Of a stretch of 18,917 nucleotides of DNA, positions 1 through 5,422 are shown piece after piece. The notes under the pieces are model-generated. The model searched no databases. It was not told the DNA's origin and saw only the letters and a program-made list of their open reading frames with translations. Position 1 is the first letter of the stretch, and each line of letters starts with the position of its first letter. The position numbers and the translations under genes were made by a program. Source of the DNA: an uncultured Collinsella sp. (GTDB taxonomy: Bacteria; Actinomycetota; Coriobacteriia; Coriobacteriales; Coriobacteriaceae); contig UREE01000038.1 in NCBI GenBank assembly GCA_900546825.1, positions 1 through 18,917 of the forward strand. Direction: 5' to 3'.

Positions 1-26
1 TAAGCAGTCCGTATTTCACCGCAACT
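1..26 (-). repeat. Copy A of a dispersed short repeat, cut by the window edge
   Basis: Read on the minus strand, this segment contains AGTTGCGGTGAAATACGGA (complement of 8-26) followed by CTGCTTA. The same 19 bases recur exactly at 2746-2764 on the plus strand, followed by TTGTTTA, giving 24 of 26 identical positions. The 15-base core recurs a third time at 2798-2812. Copy A and the 2746 copy are inverted relative to each other and bracket the yqeC-yqeB-xdhC genes. Copy A has the orientation of the right-hand arm of the palindrome at 2746-2812, so it may be one arm of a second, similar palindrome whose left arm lies outside the window. Confidence 0.75.
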
Positions 27-43
27 GCGGAGGCTGGGGCCGG

Positions 44-778
44 CTATCGGAGGCTGCTGGTGACGACGGGGCGGCCGAGAGCTGCCTCGAAGCGGTCGGC
101 CATTGTGGGGTCGCTGAGCGTGTCGACTTGGTTGAGCATGACGCGTGCGGTATTGAGTTTCAGCGCCTGCATCTCGGCATTGAGCACTTGGGCGACGCGC
201 TCGGGCGTGGCGGTATCGGTGGGCTCGCAGCCGCAGCGCTCGCAGAAGAGCTCGGGGCGGTGGACGGCTTCGTTGATGGGCTTGCCGAGTCCCGAGGCGC
301 CGACGACCCAGACAACGTTGGCCGTGCCGGCGGGAACGACCGGCTCCCACGGGGCGTGGGCCTTGAGCGGGAGCCGCTTGCTGCCGTCCGCCTCGGCCAG
401 GACGTAGTCAAAGCGCTGCGCCAGCTGGTCGAGCGGCTCGGCAGGGGAGGAGAGCTTGCCCGTCTCCGGGTCCAAAACACCCGCCTGGCAGATACTTCCG
501 CGGCTCATGCCCGCGCATGCCTCGCAGGTGCAACCGGGGACATGCGAGGCGCCCGGCTTCCAAGGCGCGGCGTCCAGGCGACGATTCGATCCGTCCCACG
601 GGACGCCGACGACGGGAAACATGTGCGTGGTGGTGCAGAGGAGCACCCTGCCGCCGGCGCGCATGAGCTTAAGACCCAGCGTCTTAAGCAACGTCGACTT
701 GCCGCCACTGCCGATAATTGCGGTAATGCCCGGCTCGATCTTGAGCGCGGAGGCAAGGTTTCCGCTCGTCGTTTCCAT
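44..778 (-). CDS. yqeC: YqeC, putative selenium-dependent hydroxylase accessory protein
   Basis: The 244-residue protein has an N-terminal P-loop-like motif, GSGGKST (residues 23-29), after a hydrophobic strand. It also carries the family-typical segments LAEADGSKRLPLKAHAPWEP (127-146) and GLGKPINEAVHRPEL (163-177). YqeC proteins accompany selenium-dependent molybdenum hydroxylases and are thought to help install the labile selenium or mature the cofactor; the exact reaction is not established. The ATG is preceded by GGCGGTG about seven bases upstream, a weak ribosome site. Unusual here are two cysteine clusters, CTCEAC (83-88, plus Cys97) and CERCGC (179-184), which could bind metal or selenium. 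The gene is transcribed divergently from yqeB, its usual partner, across a 102-bp gap. Family call is confident; biochemical role is inferred. Confidence 0.88.
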   Translation of the reverse strand: METTSGNLASALKIEPGITAIIGSGGKSTLLKTLGLKLMRAGGRVLLCTTTHMFPVVGVPWDGSNRRLDAAPWKPGASHVPGCTCEACAGMSRGSICQAGVLDPETGKLSSPAEPLDQLAQRFDYVLAEADGSKRLPLKAHAPWEPVVPAGTANVVWVVGASGLGKPINEAVHRPELFCERCGCEPTDTATPERVAQVLNAEMQALKLNTARVMLNQVDTLSDPTMADRFEAALGRPVVTSSLR

Positions 779-791
779 CTGTTCACCGCCG

Positions 792-797
792 TATAAT
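792..797 (+). promoter_or_regulatory. Possible -10 element (TATAAT) for yqeB
   Basis: A perfect TATAAT lies in the yqeC-yqeB divergent gap, 83 bases before the yqeB start. The hexamer 17 bases upstream (769-774, TCGTTT) is a poor -35 match, so the call rests on the -10 alone. The sequence is AT-rich on both strands, and an overlapping divergent promoter for yqeC could share it. Confidence 0.4.
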
Positions 798-824
798 ACT
801 GTGATAATAAATAATCATCAGAGT

Positions 825-842
825 AGCGGTCGAACCGCTTTT
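825..842 (+). promoter_or_regulatory. Small hairpin with short T run in the yqeB 5' leader
   Basis: AGCGGT (825-830), loop CGA, ACCGCT (834-839) form a perfect 6-bp stem whose 3' end runs into four T residues (839-842). It lies downstream of the possible -10 and upstream of the yqeB ribosome site (GGGAGGTG, about 866-873). It is short for an intrinsic terminator, so it may be an attenuator or incidental. Confidence 0.25.
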
Positions 843-880
843 GCTCTGCTCAAACCGTAGCACAGGGAGGTGCCCCGGGA

Positions 881-1675
881 ATGCTCGTTTATGTTCGCGG
901 CGCCGGCGATATCGCCACGGGCGTCGCCGCTCGCTTGGTGCGCGCCGGCGTGTCGGTCGTTATGGCCGATATCGCGGTTCCCACGTGCATCCGCCGCACA
1001 ATCAGTTTTTGCGAGGCCATTCGCCTGGGCGAGGTCGAGATCGAAGGCATTCGCGCTCGCTTGGCGCAGACGCCGGCTGAGGCGCTTACGATTACCGAGG
1101 CTGGAGACGTCGCCGTTGTGGTGGACCCCCAGGCCAAGATGCTCGATGAGCTTAAACCCGCGGCTGTGGTCGACGCGATTTTGGCCAAGCGCAATCTGGG
1201 TACCACGCGCGACATGGCGCCTGCCGTCATCGCCGTGGGGCCGGGCTTTACCGCGCCGGTTGACTGTGACGCCGTGGTCGAGACCATGCGCGGGCATTTT
1301 CTCGGCCGTGTCATTACCCAAGGTTCGCCCCAGCCCAACACGGGCGTGCCGGGCATGATCGGCGGATACGGCAAGGAACGTGTTATCCACAGCCCCGCTG
1401 CTGGCGTGTTTAGGTCCGACCATGCGATCGGCGACATCGTGAGCGCCGGAGACGTGATTGGCTACGCGGGCGATACGCCCATGTGCACGCAGATCGATGG
1501 CTGTCTGCGTGGGCTTTTGGCGAACGGCGTGCAGGTGACCGAGGGCTTTAAATGCGCCGATGTCGATCCGCGCGGTGACGCCAGCTATATCAACTATATT
1601 TCGGACAAGGCGACGTCGGTCGGCGGCGGCGTGCTCGAGGCACTCGCTATGCTCACCGATGTCTTTAGAGGATAG
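881..1675 (+). CDS. yqeB: YqeB/EF2563 family selenium-dependent molybdenum hydroxylase system protein
   Basis: The 264-residue protein matches the EF2563/YqeB family in length and motifs. It starts with a Rossmann-like RGAGDIATG (residues 6-14). Other family-type segments are VPTCIRRTISFCEA (33-46), an AVGPGF stretch, the VITQGSPQPNTG segment and a biotinyl-like domain (HSPAAGVFRSDHAIGDIV) in the second half. This family is used as a genomic marker for organisms that make selenium-dependent molybdenum hydroxylases such as xanthine dehydrogenase or purine hydroxylase; its direct reaction is unknown. The ATG follows a strong ribosome site, GGGAGGTG. The gene is nine bases upstream of xdhC and almost certainly cotranscribed with it. 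No hydroxylase subunit gene lies in the window, so the target enzyme must be encoded elsewhere. Confidence 0.9.
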   Translation: MLVYVRGAGDIATGVAARLVRAGVSVVMADIAVPTCIRRTISFCEAIRLGEVEIEGIRARLAQTPAEALTITEAGDVAVVVDPQAKMLDELKPAAVVDAILAKRNLGTTRDMAPAVIAVGPGFTAPVDCDAVVETMRGHFLGRVITQGSPQPNTGVPGMIGGYGKERVIHSPAAGVFRSDHAIGDIVSAGDVIGYAGDTPMCTQIDGCLRGLLANGVQVTEGFKCADVDPRGDASYINYISDKATSVGGGVLEALAMLTDVFRG

Positions 1676-1684
1676 AAGGCGGCA

Positions 1685-2728
1685 ATGGAAAAGCTCGATG
1701 TGGTGAATGCTGCGCTTGGCGCTCTGAAGGCCGGTAAGACGTGCGAGCTGGTGGTAGTTGCCGGCACGGCAGGGTCATCGCCGCGCGGCGTGGGCGCCTG
1801 GATGGCCGTCTTTGCCGATGGCAGCCAAGCGGGCACCATCGGCGGCGGCAAAATCGAGCTCTTTGCGCTGGACGAGGCTCGCGAGCTGCTGGCCGGGGGT
1901 AAATCGCGTCTGGTCCGCTACACCATGGGCGGCGAGAACTCCGATACCGGCATGATCTGCGGCGGAGCTATCTGCCTGTGCTACCTGCATCTGGATGCGA
2001 CCCAGGCACCGTTGTTCCAGGAAATTGCCGACGTCTTGGCCTATCGGCGTATCGGCGACTTCGTCATCGATTTTGAGCCGTTTATCGCAAACGCGCTCGA
2101 AGGCGATGTTGCCGAATACCATGGCGAGGAATCGCGCCGCACCATTGCGGGCTGCCCCGGGCTTTCGCTGGTGGAGGAGGGGAGTAAGGTCACCTACACC
2201 AACGCGGCCTCTGAGATTCCCGCGGCGCACATCGAGACGCTCTGCCCCGAGGGTCTGACCTATATCTTTGGCTGCGGGCACGTGGGCGCCGCGACGGCAC
2301 GCGTGCTCACGGCGGCGGGCTTTGCCGTCGTGGCGTGCGATGACCGCCCCGGCACGCTGACGCCCGAATGGGTGCCCGGTGTCTACGATCGTCGCCTGGT
2401 CGACTACAAGAACCTTGCTGAGCAGTGCCCCATCGGCCCGCGCGACTTGGTGGTCGTGGCAACAGCAGGCCACAAGTCCGATATCGATGTGGTGATTCAG
2501 GCCATGCGTGCCAAGCCTGCCTATCTGGGTTGCTTGGGTTCGCGCCGCAAGACGGCCTTTGTGCGGGCCCGCTTGGAGCAGGAGGGCTTTGCGCAGGACC
2601 AGATCGACGAGCTGCACCTGCCGATCGGTGTCGCCATCGAGGCCGAGGACCCCGAGGAGATCGCTATCTCCATCGCCGCCGAGATGATCCACCTGCGCCG
2701 CACCAAACTCGTCCCCCGCAAGCGCTAA
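1685..2728 (+). CDS. xdhC: XdhC/CoxI family molybdenum hydroxylase maturation protein
   Basis: The 347-residue protein has the two-domain XdhC/CoxI layout. The N-terminal domain carries VVAGTAGSSPRGVGAWM (24-40) and GTIGGGKIE (50-58), typical of XdhC_CoxI. The C-terminal Rossmann domain begins with YIFGCGHVGAA (193-203) and contains the late motif LGCLGSRRKTAF. XdhC proteins bind the molybdenum cofactor, take part in its sulfuration and insert it into xanthine dehydrogenase-type enzymes; in the selenium systems the analogous step would involve selenium. The ribosome site AAGGCGG sits just before the ATG, and the nine-base gap after yqeB indicates an operon. A long palindromic repeat begins 17 bases after the stop. 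A CoxI-like paralogue cannot be excluded, but the YqeB/YqeC context favours the selenium hydroxylase role. Confidence 0.9.
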   Translation: MEKLDVVNAALGALKAGKTCELVVVAGTAGSSPRGVGAWMAVFADGSQAGTIGGGKIELFALDEARELLAGGKSRLVRYTMGGENSDTGMICGGAICLCYLHLDATQAPLFQEIADVLAYRRIGDFVIDFEPFIANALEGDVAEYHGEESRRTIAGCPGLSLVEEGSKVTYTNAASEIPAAHIETLCPEGLTYIFGCGHVGAATARVLTAAGFAVVACDDRPGTLTPEWVPGVYDRRLVDYKNLAEQCPIGPRDLVVVATAGHKSDIDVVIQAMRAKPAYLGCLGSRRKTAFVRARLEQEGFAQDQIDELHLPIGVAIEAEDPEEIAISIAAEMIHLRRTKLVPRKR

Positions 2729-2745
2729 TCGCATCCCCACCAATA

Positions 2746-2812
2746 AGTTGCGGTGAAATACGGATTGTTTAAGCCTGTTAAGCCGTCAAACGGTTCCTAT
2801 TTCACCGCAACT
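2746..2812. repeat. 67-nt palindromic repeat (copies B and C of the flanking repeat)
   Basis: AGTTGCGGTGAAATA (2746-2760) is exactly complementary to 2798-2812. After one mismatch (2761/2797) the pairing continues for nine more pairs (2762-2770 with 2788-2796, three of them G-U). The 17-base loop carries most of a direct repeat of TTAAGCC (2769-2775 and 2778-2784). A long T run does not follow on either strand, so it is not a clear terminator, although it could still stabilise or end the xdhC transcript. The shared core with copy A (1-26) marks it as a member of a dispersed family, resembling REP/BIME or MITE-like elements. Confidence 0.8.
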
Positions 2813-2887
2813 GCCATTTTCCTCCGTCCCCTAGGGATCAATATGTGCGTGCGAGTTGTGGAGTTGTGCAGGCAGACGAGGTTTTTC
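2813..2887. other. Non-coding part of the xdhC-rplE gap
   Basis: The xdhC-rplE gap (2729-3053, 325 bp) contains the palindromic repeat, this stretch, a promoter-like sequence and a structured leader. In this stretch I see only the small palindrome CCCTAGGG (2829-2836 region) and no convincing gene. It would be the upstream region of the rplE promoter. Confidence 0.5.
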
Positions 2888-2916
2888 TGGAAATACACAC
2901 CCAATGCGCGTATAGT
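2888..2916 (+). promoter_or_regulatory. Probable sigma70-type promoter for the rplE operon
   Basis: TGGAAA (2888-2893, 4 of 6 to the -35 consensus) and TATAGT (2911-2916, 5 of 6 to the -10 consensus) are separated by exactly 17 bases. The placement, about 130 bases before rplE and downstream of the repeat-flanked block, fits a promoter that starts the downstream part of the spc operon. Transcription would begin near 2922, producing a leader of about 130 nt. Confidence 0.55.
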
Positions 2917-2933
2917 ACCGATTGTTTTGTCGG

Positions 2934-3030
2934 CTCCTGCTGCGTCGAGTCCAAACCGCGAAATGCCATGAGCGGCGCGGATGCAGCCAGGAGGCACGAG
3001 GACAACCCATCGTGGCCACGCCCCGTGCTT
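2934..3030 (+). promoter_or_regulatory. Structured 5' leader of rplE, candidate autoregulatory RNA
   Basis: Bases 2934-2946 pair with 2980-2993 to give a 13-bp helix with one bulged C (2988) and one G-U pair. Inside it, CCGC (2956-2959) pairs with GCGG (2972-2975). Immediately 3', GCACG (2994-2998) pairs with CGTGC (3024-3028) and could stack on the first helix; it encloses a small CCA/TGG hairpin. There is no T tract, so it is not a terminator. The rplE ribosome site (GAAGGAG, 3041-3047) lies just downstream. In Escherichia coli, S8 represses the spc operon by binding near the rplE start, so a comparable feedback role is plausible, but no known S8-site consensus was recognised. Confidence 0.45.
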
Positions 3031-3053
3031 AAAACCCCAAGAAGGAGTGAACA

Positions 3054-3611
3054 ATGGCAGAAGAGAAGTATGTGCCGCGTCTGAAGACCAAGTACAACAA
3101 CGAGGTCAAGCAGCAGCTTCAGGACAAGTTCCAGTACGAGAACGTCATGATGATCCCCAAGTTTGAGAAGATCGTCGTGAACATGGGTGTCGGCGAGGCC
3201 GCTACCGATTCCAAGGCCATCGACGGTGCCGTGCGCGATCTGCGCGCCATCACCGGCCAGCAGCCGATGATCACCCGTGCCCGCAAGTCCATCGCTACCT
3301 TCCGCCTGCGCGCTGGTATGCCGATCGGCTGCAAGGTTACCCTGCGTGGCGACCGTATGTGGGAGTTCTTCGATCGTCTGACCTCCGTCGCGATCCCCCG
3401 TATCCGCGACTTCCGCGGCATCTCCGCCAAGAGCTTCGACGGCCGTGGTAACTTCTCCATGGGCGTTACCGAGCAGCTCATCTTCCCCGAGATCGACTTC
3501 GACTCCGTCGATCACCAGCGTGGTATGGACATCACTTTCGTGACCACCGCCAACACCGATGAGGAGGCCAAGGCCCTTCTGGACGCCTTCGGTTTCCCGT
3601 TCAAGAAATAG
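3054..3611 (+). CDS. rplE: 50S ribosomal protein L5
   Basis: At 185 residues this is close to the usual length for L5, which binds 5S rRNA and the P-site tRNA in the central protuberance of the large subunit. It carries the L5 core MIPKFEKIVVNMGVGEA (residues 33-49), the KSIATFRLRAGMPIG segment (78-92) and the FDGRGNFSMGVTEQ region (128-141). The ATG is preceded by GAAGGAG seven bases upstream. It is the first ribosomal gene in the window. Genes rplN and rplX, normally just upstream in the spc operon, are absent from the preceding 3 kb, so transcription here probably begins at the local promoter near 2888-2916. A strong stem-loop follows the stop. Confidence 0.98.
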   Translation: MAEEKYVPRLKTKYNNEVKQQLQDKFQYENVMMIPKFEKIVVNMGVGEAATDSKAIDGAVRDLRAITGQQPMITRARKSIATFRLRAGMPIGCKVTLRGDRMWEFFDRLTSVAIPRIRDFRGISAKSFDGRGNFSMGVTEQLIFPEIDFDSVDHQRGMDITFVTTANTDEEAKALLDAFGFPFKK

Positions 3612-3626
3612 GTTCACCTGCCCTAT

Positions 3627-3656
3627 AAGCGCCGTTCCCACAAGGGGGCGGCGCTT
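3627..3656 (+). promoter_or_regulatory. Strong stem-loop between rplE and rpsN
   Basis: AAGCGCCG (3627-3634) pairs perfectly with CGGCGCTT (3649-3656). TTCCC (3635-3639) pairs with GGGGG (3644-3648) using two G-U pairs, closing an ACAA tetraloop. The result is a continuous 13-bp stem with no T run after it, so it is unlikely to terminate. It may protect or process the mRNA or adjust the ratio of rplE to downstream expression. Confidence 0.6.
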
Positions 3657-3690
3657 GGGGCGAACAATACTCTATGTGAGGAGGATATAA

Positions 3691-3876
3691 GTGGCTAAGA
3701 CATCGATGATCGTCAAGTGCAATCGCAAGCAGAAGTTCTCTACTCGTGAGTACACGCGCTGCCAGCGCTGCGGCCGTCCGCACTCTGTGTACCGCAAGTT
3801 CGGCCTGTGCCGTGTCTGCTTCCGCGAGCTTGCACTCAAGGGCGAGCTTCCCGGCGTTAAGAAGGCCAGCTGGTAA
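3691..3876 (+). CDS. rpsN: 30S ribosomal protein S14, zinc-binding type Z
   Basis: This 61-residue short S14 carries the zinc-ribbon cysteines C24-x2-C27 and C40-x2-C43, diagnostic of the type Z form; zinc-free S14 is longer and lacks them. S14 belongs to the 30S head near the A site. Translation starts at GTG (3691), chosen because GAGGAGGA lies just upstream and the product begins MAKTSMIVK as in other type Z proteins. A stem-loop separates it from rplE, and a 119-base structured gap from rpsH. A zinc-independent paralogue elsewhere, switched on under zinc limitation, is common in bacteria but cannot be judged from this window. Confidence 0.98.
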   Translation: MAKTSMIVKCNRKQKFSTREYTRCQRCGRPHSVYRKFGLCRVCFRELALKGELPGVKKASW

Positions 3877-3886
3877 GTCACTACCA

Positions 3887-3954
3887 GCGTTTCAAGCATC
3901 AGTTTGGAACAGGGAAAACGCGCTAAAAAGGCTTTGCCGTTAAGGGCGGCGAAG
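3887..3954 (+). promoter_or_regulatory. Two tandem stem-loops between rpsN and rpsH
   Basis: The first stem pairs GCGTTT (3887-3892) with AAACGC (3916-3921), extendable by one pair past a bulged A. The second pairs CTTTGCCG (3932-3939) with CGGCGAAG (3947-3954), 8 bp with one G-U and a 7-base loop. Neither has a T run. They sit upstream of the rpsH ribosome site (GAAGGAGA, about 3982-3989) in an otherwise tightly packed operon. Confidence 0.45.
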
Positions 3955-3995
3955 AACCAAGAGCACGTGTTCATCAAGAACGAAGGAGAATCTGT

Positions 3996-4394
3996 ATGAA
4001 CCTTACAGACCCGATCGCAGATATGCTTACGCGCATCCGTAACGCTAACTCTGTGAACAAGGCCACGGTCTCCATGCCGAGCAGCAAGAAGCTCGTCGAG
4101 ATCGCTCGTGTTCTGCACGAGGAGGGCTACATCGAGGGCTACGATGTCGAGGACACCGTTCCCCAGAAGACTCTGCACATCACGCTTAAGTATGGTCCCA
4201 AGAAGGCTAAGGTCATCAACGGCATCCGCCGCATTTCCAAGCCGGGCCTGCGTAAGTACACCGGCGTTGCCGACATGCCCCGCGTCCGCGGTGGCCTTGG
4301 TACCGCCATTATTTCCACCAGCCATGGCGTCATGACCGACCGCGATGCTCGCAAGCACAACGTCGGCGGCGAGATCATCGCTTACGTCTGGTAA
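3996..4394 (+). CDS. rpsH: 30S ribosomal protein S8
   Basis: At 132 residues this is normal for S8, a primary binder of 16S rRNA helix 21 needed for assembly of the 30S platform. The N-terminus MNLTDPIADMLTRIRNA is highly typical, and the C-terminal S8 signature runs from GTAIISTSHGVMTDR to HNVGGE (residues 102-126). The ATG follows GAAGGAGA. In Escherichia coli S8 is the feedback regulator of the spc operon, binding an mRNA site that mimics its rRNA target. Here the rplE leader (2934-3030) and the stem-loops just upstream of rpsH are the candidate sites for such control, which is inference. Confidence 0.98.
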   Translation: MNLTDPIADMLTRIRNANSVNKATVSMPSSKKLVEIARVLHEEGYIEGYDVEDTVPQKTLHITLKYGPKKAKVINGIRRISKPGLRKYTGVADMPRVRGGLGTAIISTSHGVMTDRDARKHNVGGEIIAYVW

Positions 4395-4427
4395 TTCGCT
4401 CGGTAGGTAGAAGGAAAGGAGATCACC

Positions 4428-4964
4428 GTGTCTCGTATCGGTAATAAGCCTGTCCAGATTCCCGCCGGAGTCGAAGTGGCAGTCAACGGCAACAACGTTG
4501 TCGTCAAGGGCCCCAAGGGCCAGCTCGAGCTCGATGTCTTTGAGAAGCTCGCTATCAACGTCGAGGACAACGTCCTCACCGTTTCCCGTCCCGACGACGA
4601 GCGTGAGACCCGTGCCCGCCACGGCCTCACCCGCGCCCTCATCCACAACATGGTTGTTGGCGTTTCCGAGGGCTTCGAGAAGAAGCTCGAGCTCGCCGGC
4701 GTCGGTTACCGCGTGCAGCAGAAGGGCAAGAACCTCGAGTTCTCCCTGGGCTTCTCGCACCCCGTGATCGTCGAGGCTCCCGAGGGCATCACCTTCGAGG
4801 TTCCCGACAACACCCACGTGAACGTCAAGGGTATCAACAAGCAGCAGGTCGGTCAGATCGCCGCTGAGATCCGCGGCCATCGTCCTCCCGAGCCTTACAA
4901 GGGCAAGGGTATCCACTACGTTGGCGAGCACATCCGCCGCAAGCTGGGTAAGGCCGCCAAGTAG
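4428..4964 (+). CDS. rplF: 50S ribosomal protein L6
   Basis: The 178-residue product matches bacterial L6, located at the base of the L7/L12 stalk near the factor-binding site. It opens with MSRIGNKPVQIP and ends with the L6 signature PEPYKGKGI (residues 154-162) followed by GEHIRRKLGK. The GTG start (4428) is supported by AAAGGAG (4415-4421) six bases upstream and by alignment of the N-terminus to the family. It lies 33 bases after rpsH and is followed by a perfect 8-bp stem-loop before rplR. Confidence 0.98.
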   Translation: MSRIGNKPVQIPAGVEVAVNGNNVVVKGPKGQLELDVFEKLAINVEDNVLTVSRPDDERETRARHGLTRALIHNMVVGVSEGFEKKLELAGVGYRVQQKGKNLEFSLGFSHPVIVEAPEGITFEVPDNTHVNVKGINKQQVGQIAAEIRGHRPPEPYKGKGIHYVGEHIRRKLGKAAK

Positions 4965-4989
4965 TCGTAACCGACTCACTCGCATAAGA

Positions 4990-5011
4990 CCAGCACCCCG
5001 TCAGGTGCTGG
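4990..5011 (+). promoter_or_regulatory. Stem-loop between rplF and rplR
   Basis: CCAGCACC (4990-4997) pairs perfectly with GGTGCTGG (5004-5011) around a 6-base loop. A run of five T residues begins at 5023, twelve bases later, too far for a classical intrinsic terminator, and the rplR ribosome site AGGAG follows directly. It is probably an mRNA stability or processing element. Confidence 0.5.
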
Positions 5012-5039
5012 CAAGATCAACCTTTTTAGGAGTTTACGT

Positions 5040-5408
5040 ATGAACAAGCATAAGGCGAAGCTGGAAGGCCTCAAGCGTCGTCAGCGTCGTGTTCGCGGCA
5101 AGGTCTCGGGTACCTCCGAGCGTCCGCGTCTTCGCGTGACCCGTACTAACGCCAACATCTATGCCCAGATCATCGACGACAGCAAGGGCTCCAGCCTGAC
5201 GCTCGTCTCTGCCTCGACCCTCGAGGCCGAGTTCAAGGGCACCCACACCTCGAACAAGGAGGCTGCGGAGAAGGTCGGTCAGCTCGTTGGCAAGCGCGCC
5301 ATCGAGGCCGGCATCACCAAGGTCGCCTTCGATCGCGGTGGCCGTATCTACCATGGCCGCGTCAAGGCCCTCGCCGACGGTGCTCGTGCCGCCGGTCTCG
5401 AGTTCTAG
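5040..5408 (+). CDS. rplR: 50S ribosomal protein L18
   Basis: This 122-residue protein is of standard length for L18, which with L5 carries 5S rRNA into the central protuberance. The basic N-terminus (KRRQRRVRGKVSGTSERPRL, residues 12-31) and the C-terminal FDRGGRIYHGRVKALADGAR segment are characteristic. The ATG is preceded by AGGAG (5028-5032). The stop codon overlaps the ribosome site of rpsE (AGGAGGT, 5407-5413), so translation of the two is probably coupled. Confidence 0.98.
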   Translation: MNKHKAKLEGLKRRQRRVRGKVSGTSERPRLRVTRTNANIYAQIIDDSKGSSLTLVSASTLEAEFKGTHTSNKEAAEKVGQLVGKRAIEAGITKVAFDRGGRIYHGRVKALADGARAAGLEF

Positions 5409-5422
5409 GAGGTATGTAGCAC

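Noticed and set aside
128..796. Plus-strand open frame of 222 codons opposite yqeC
   Set aside because: The minus-strand frame has YqeC motifs; the plus frame is Arg/Ala/Gly-rich with no recognisable domain.
3001..3030. GC-rich leader hairpin as an intrinsic terminator before rplE
   Set aside because: The stem is not followed by a T tract but by AAAACCCC and the ribosome site.
2981..3166. Short plus-strand frame running from the rplE leader into rplE in another frame
   Set aside because: There is no ribosome site of its own, it overlaps the rplE start out of frame, and the leader is better explained by RNA structure.
3672..4985. Long minus-strand open frame of 437 codons opposite rpsN, rpsH and rplF
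   Set aside because: It is a shadow of strongly codon-biased GC-rich ribosomal genes; the translation is low-complexity Leu/Asp/Gly-rich with no known motif, and the opposite-strand genes are certain.
5414..5419. ATG-TAG start-stop pair just after the rpsE ribosome site
   Set aside because: It is too close to the Shine-Dalgarno for initiation and likely fortuitous; rpsE starts at 5423.
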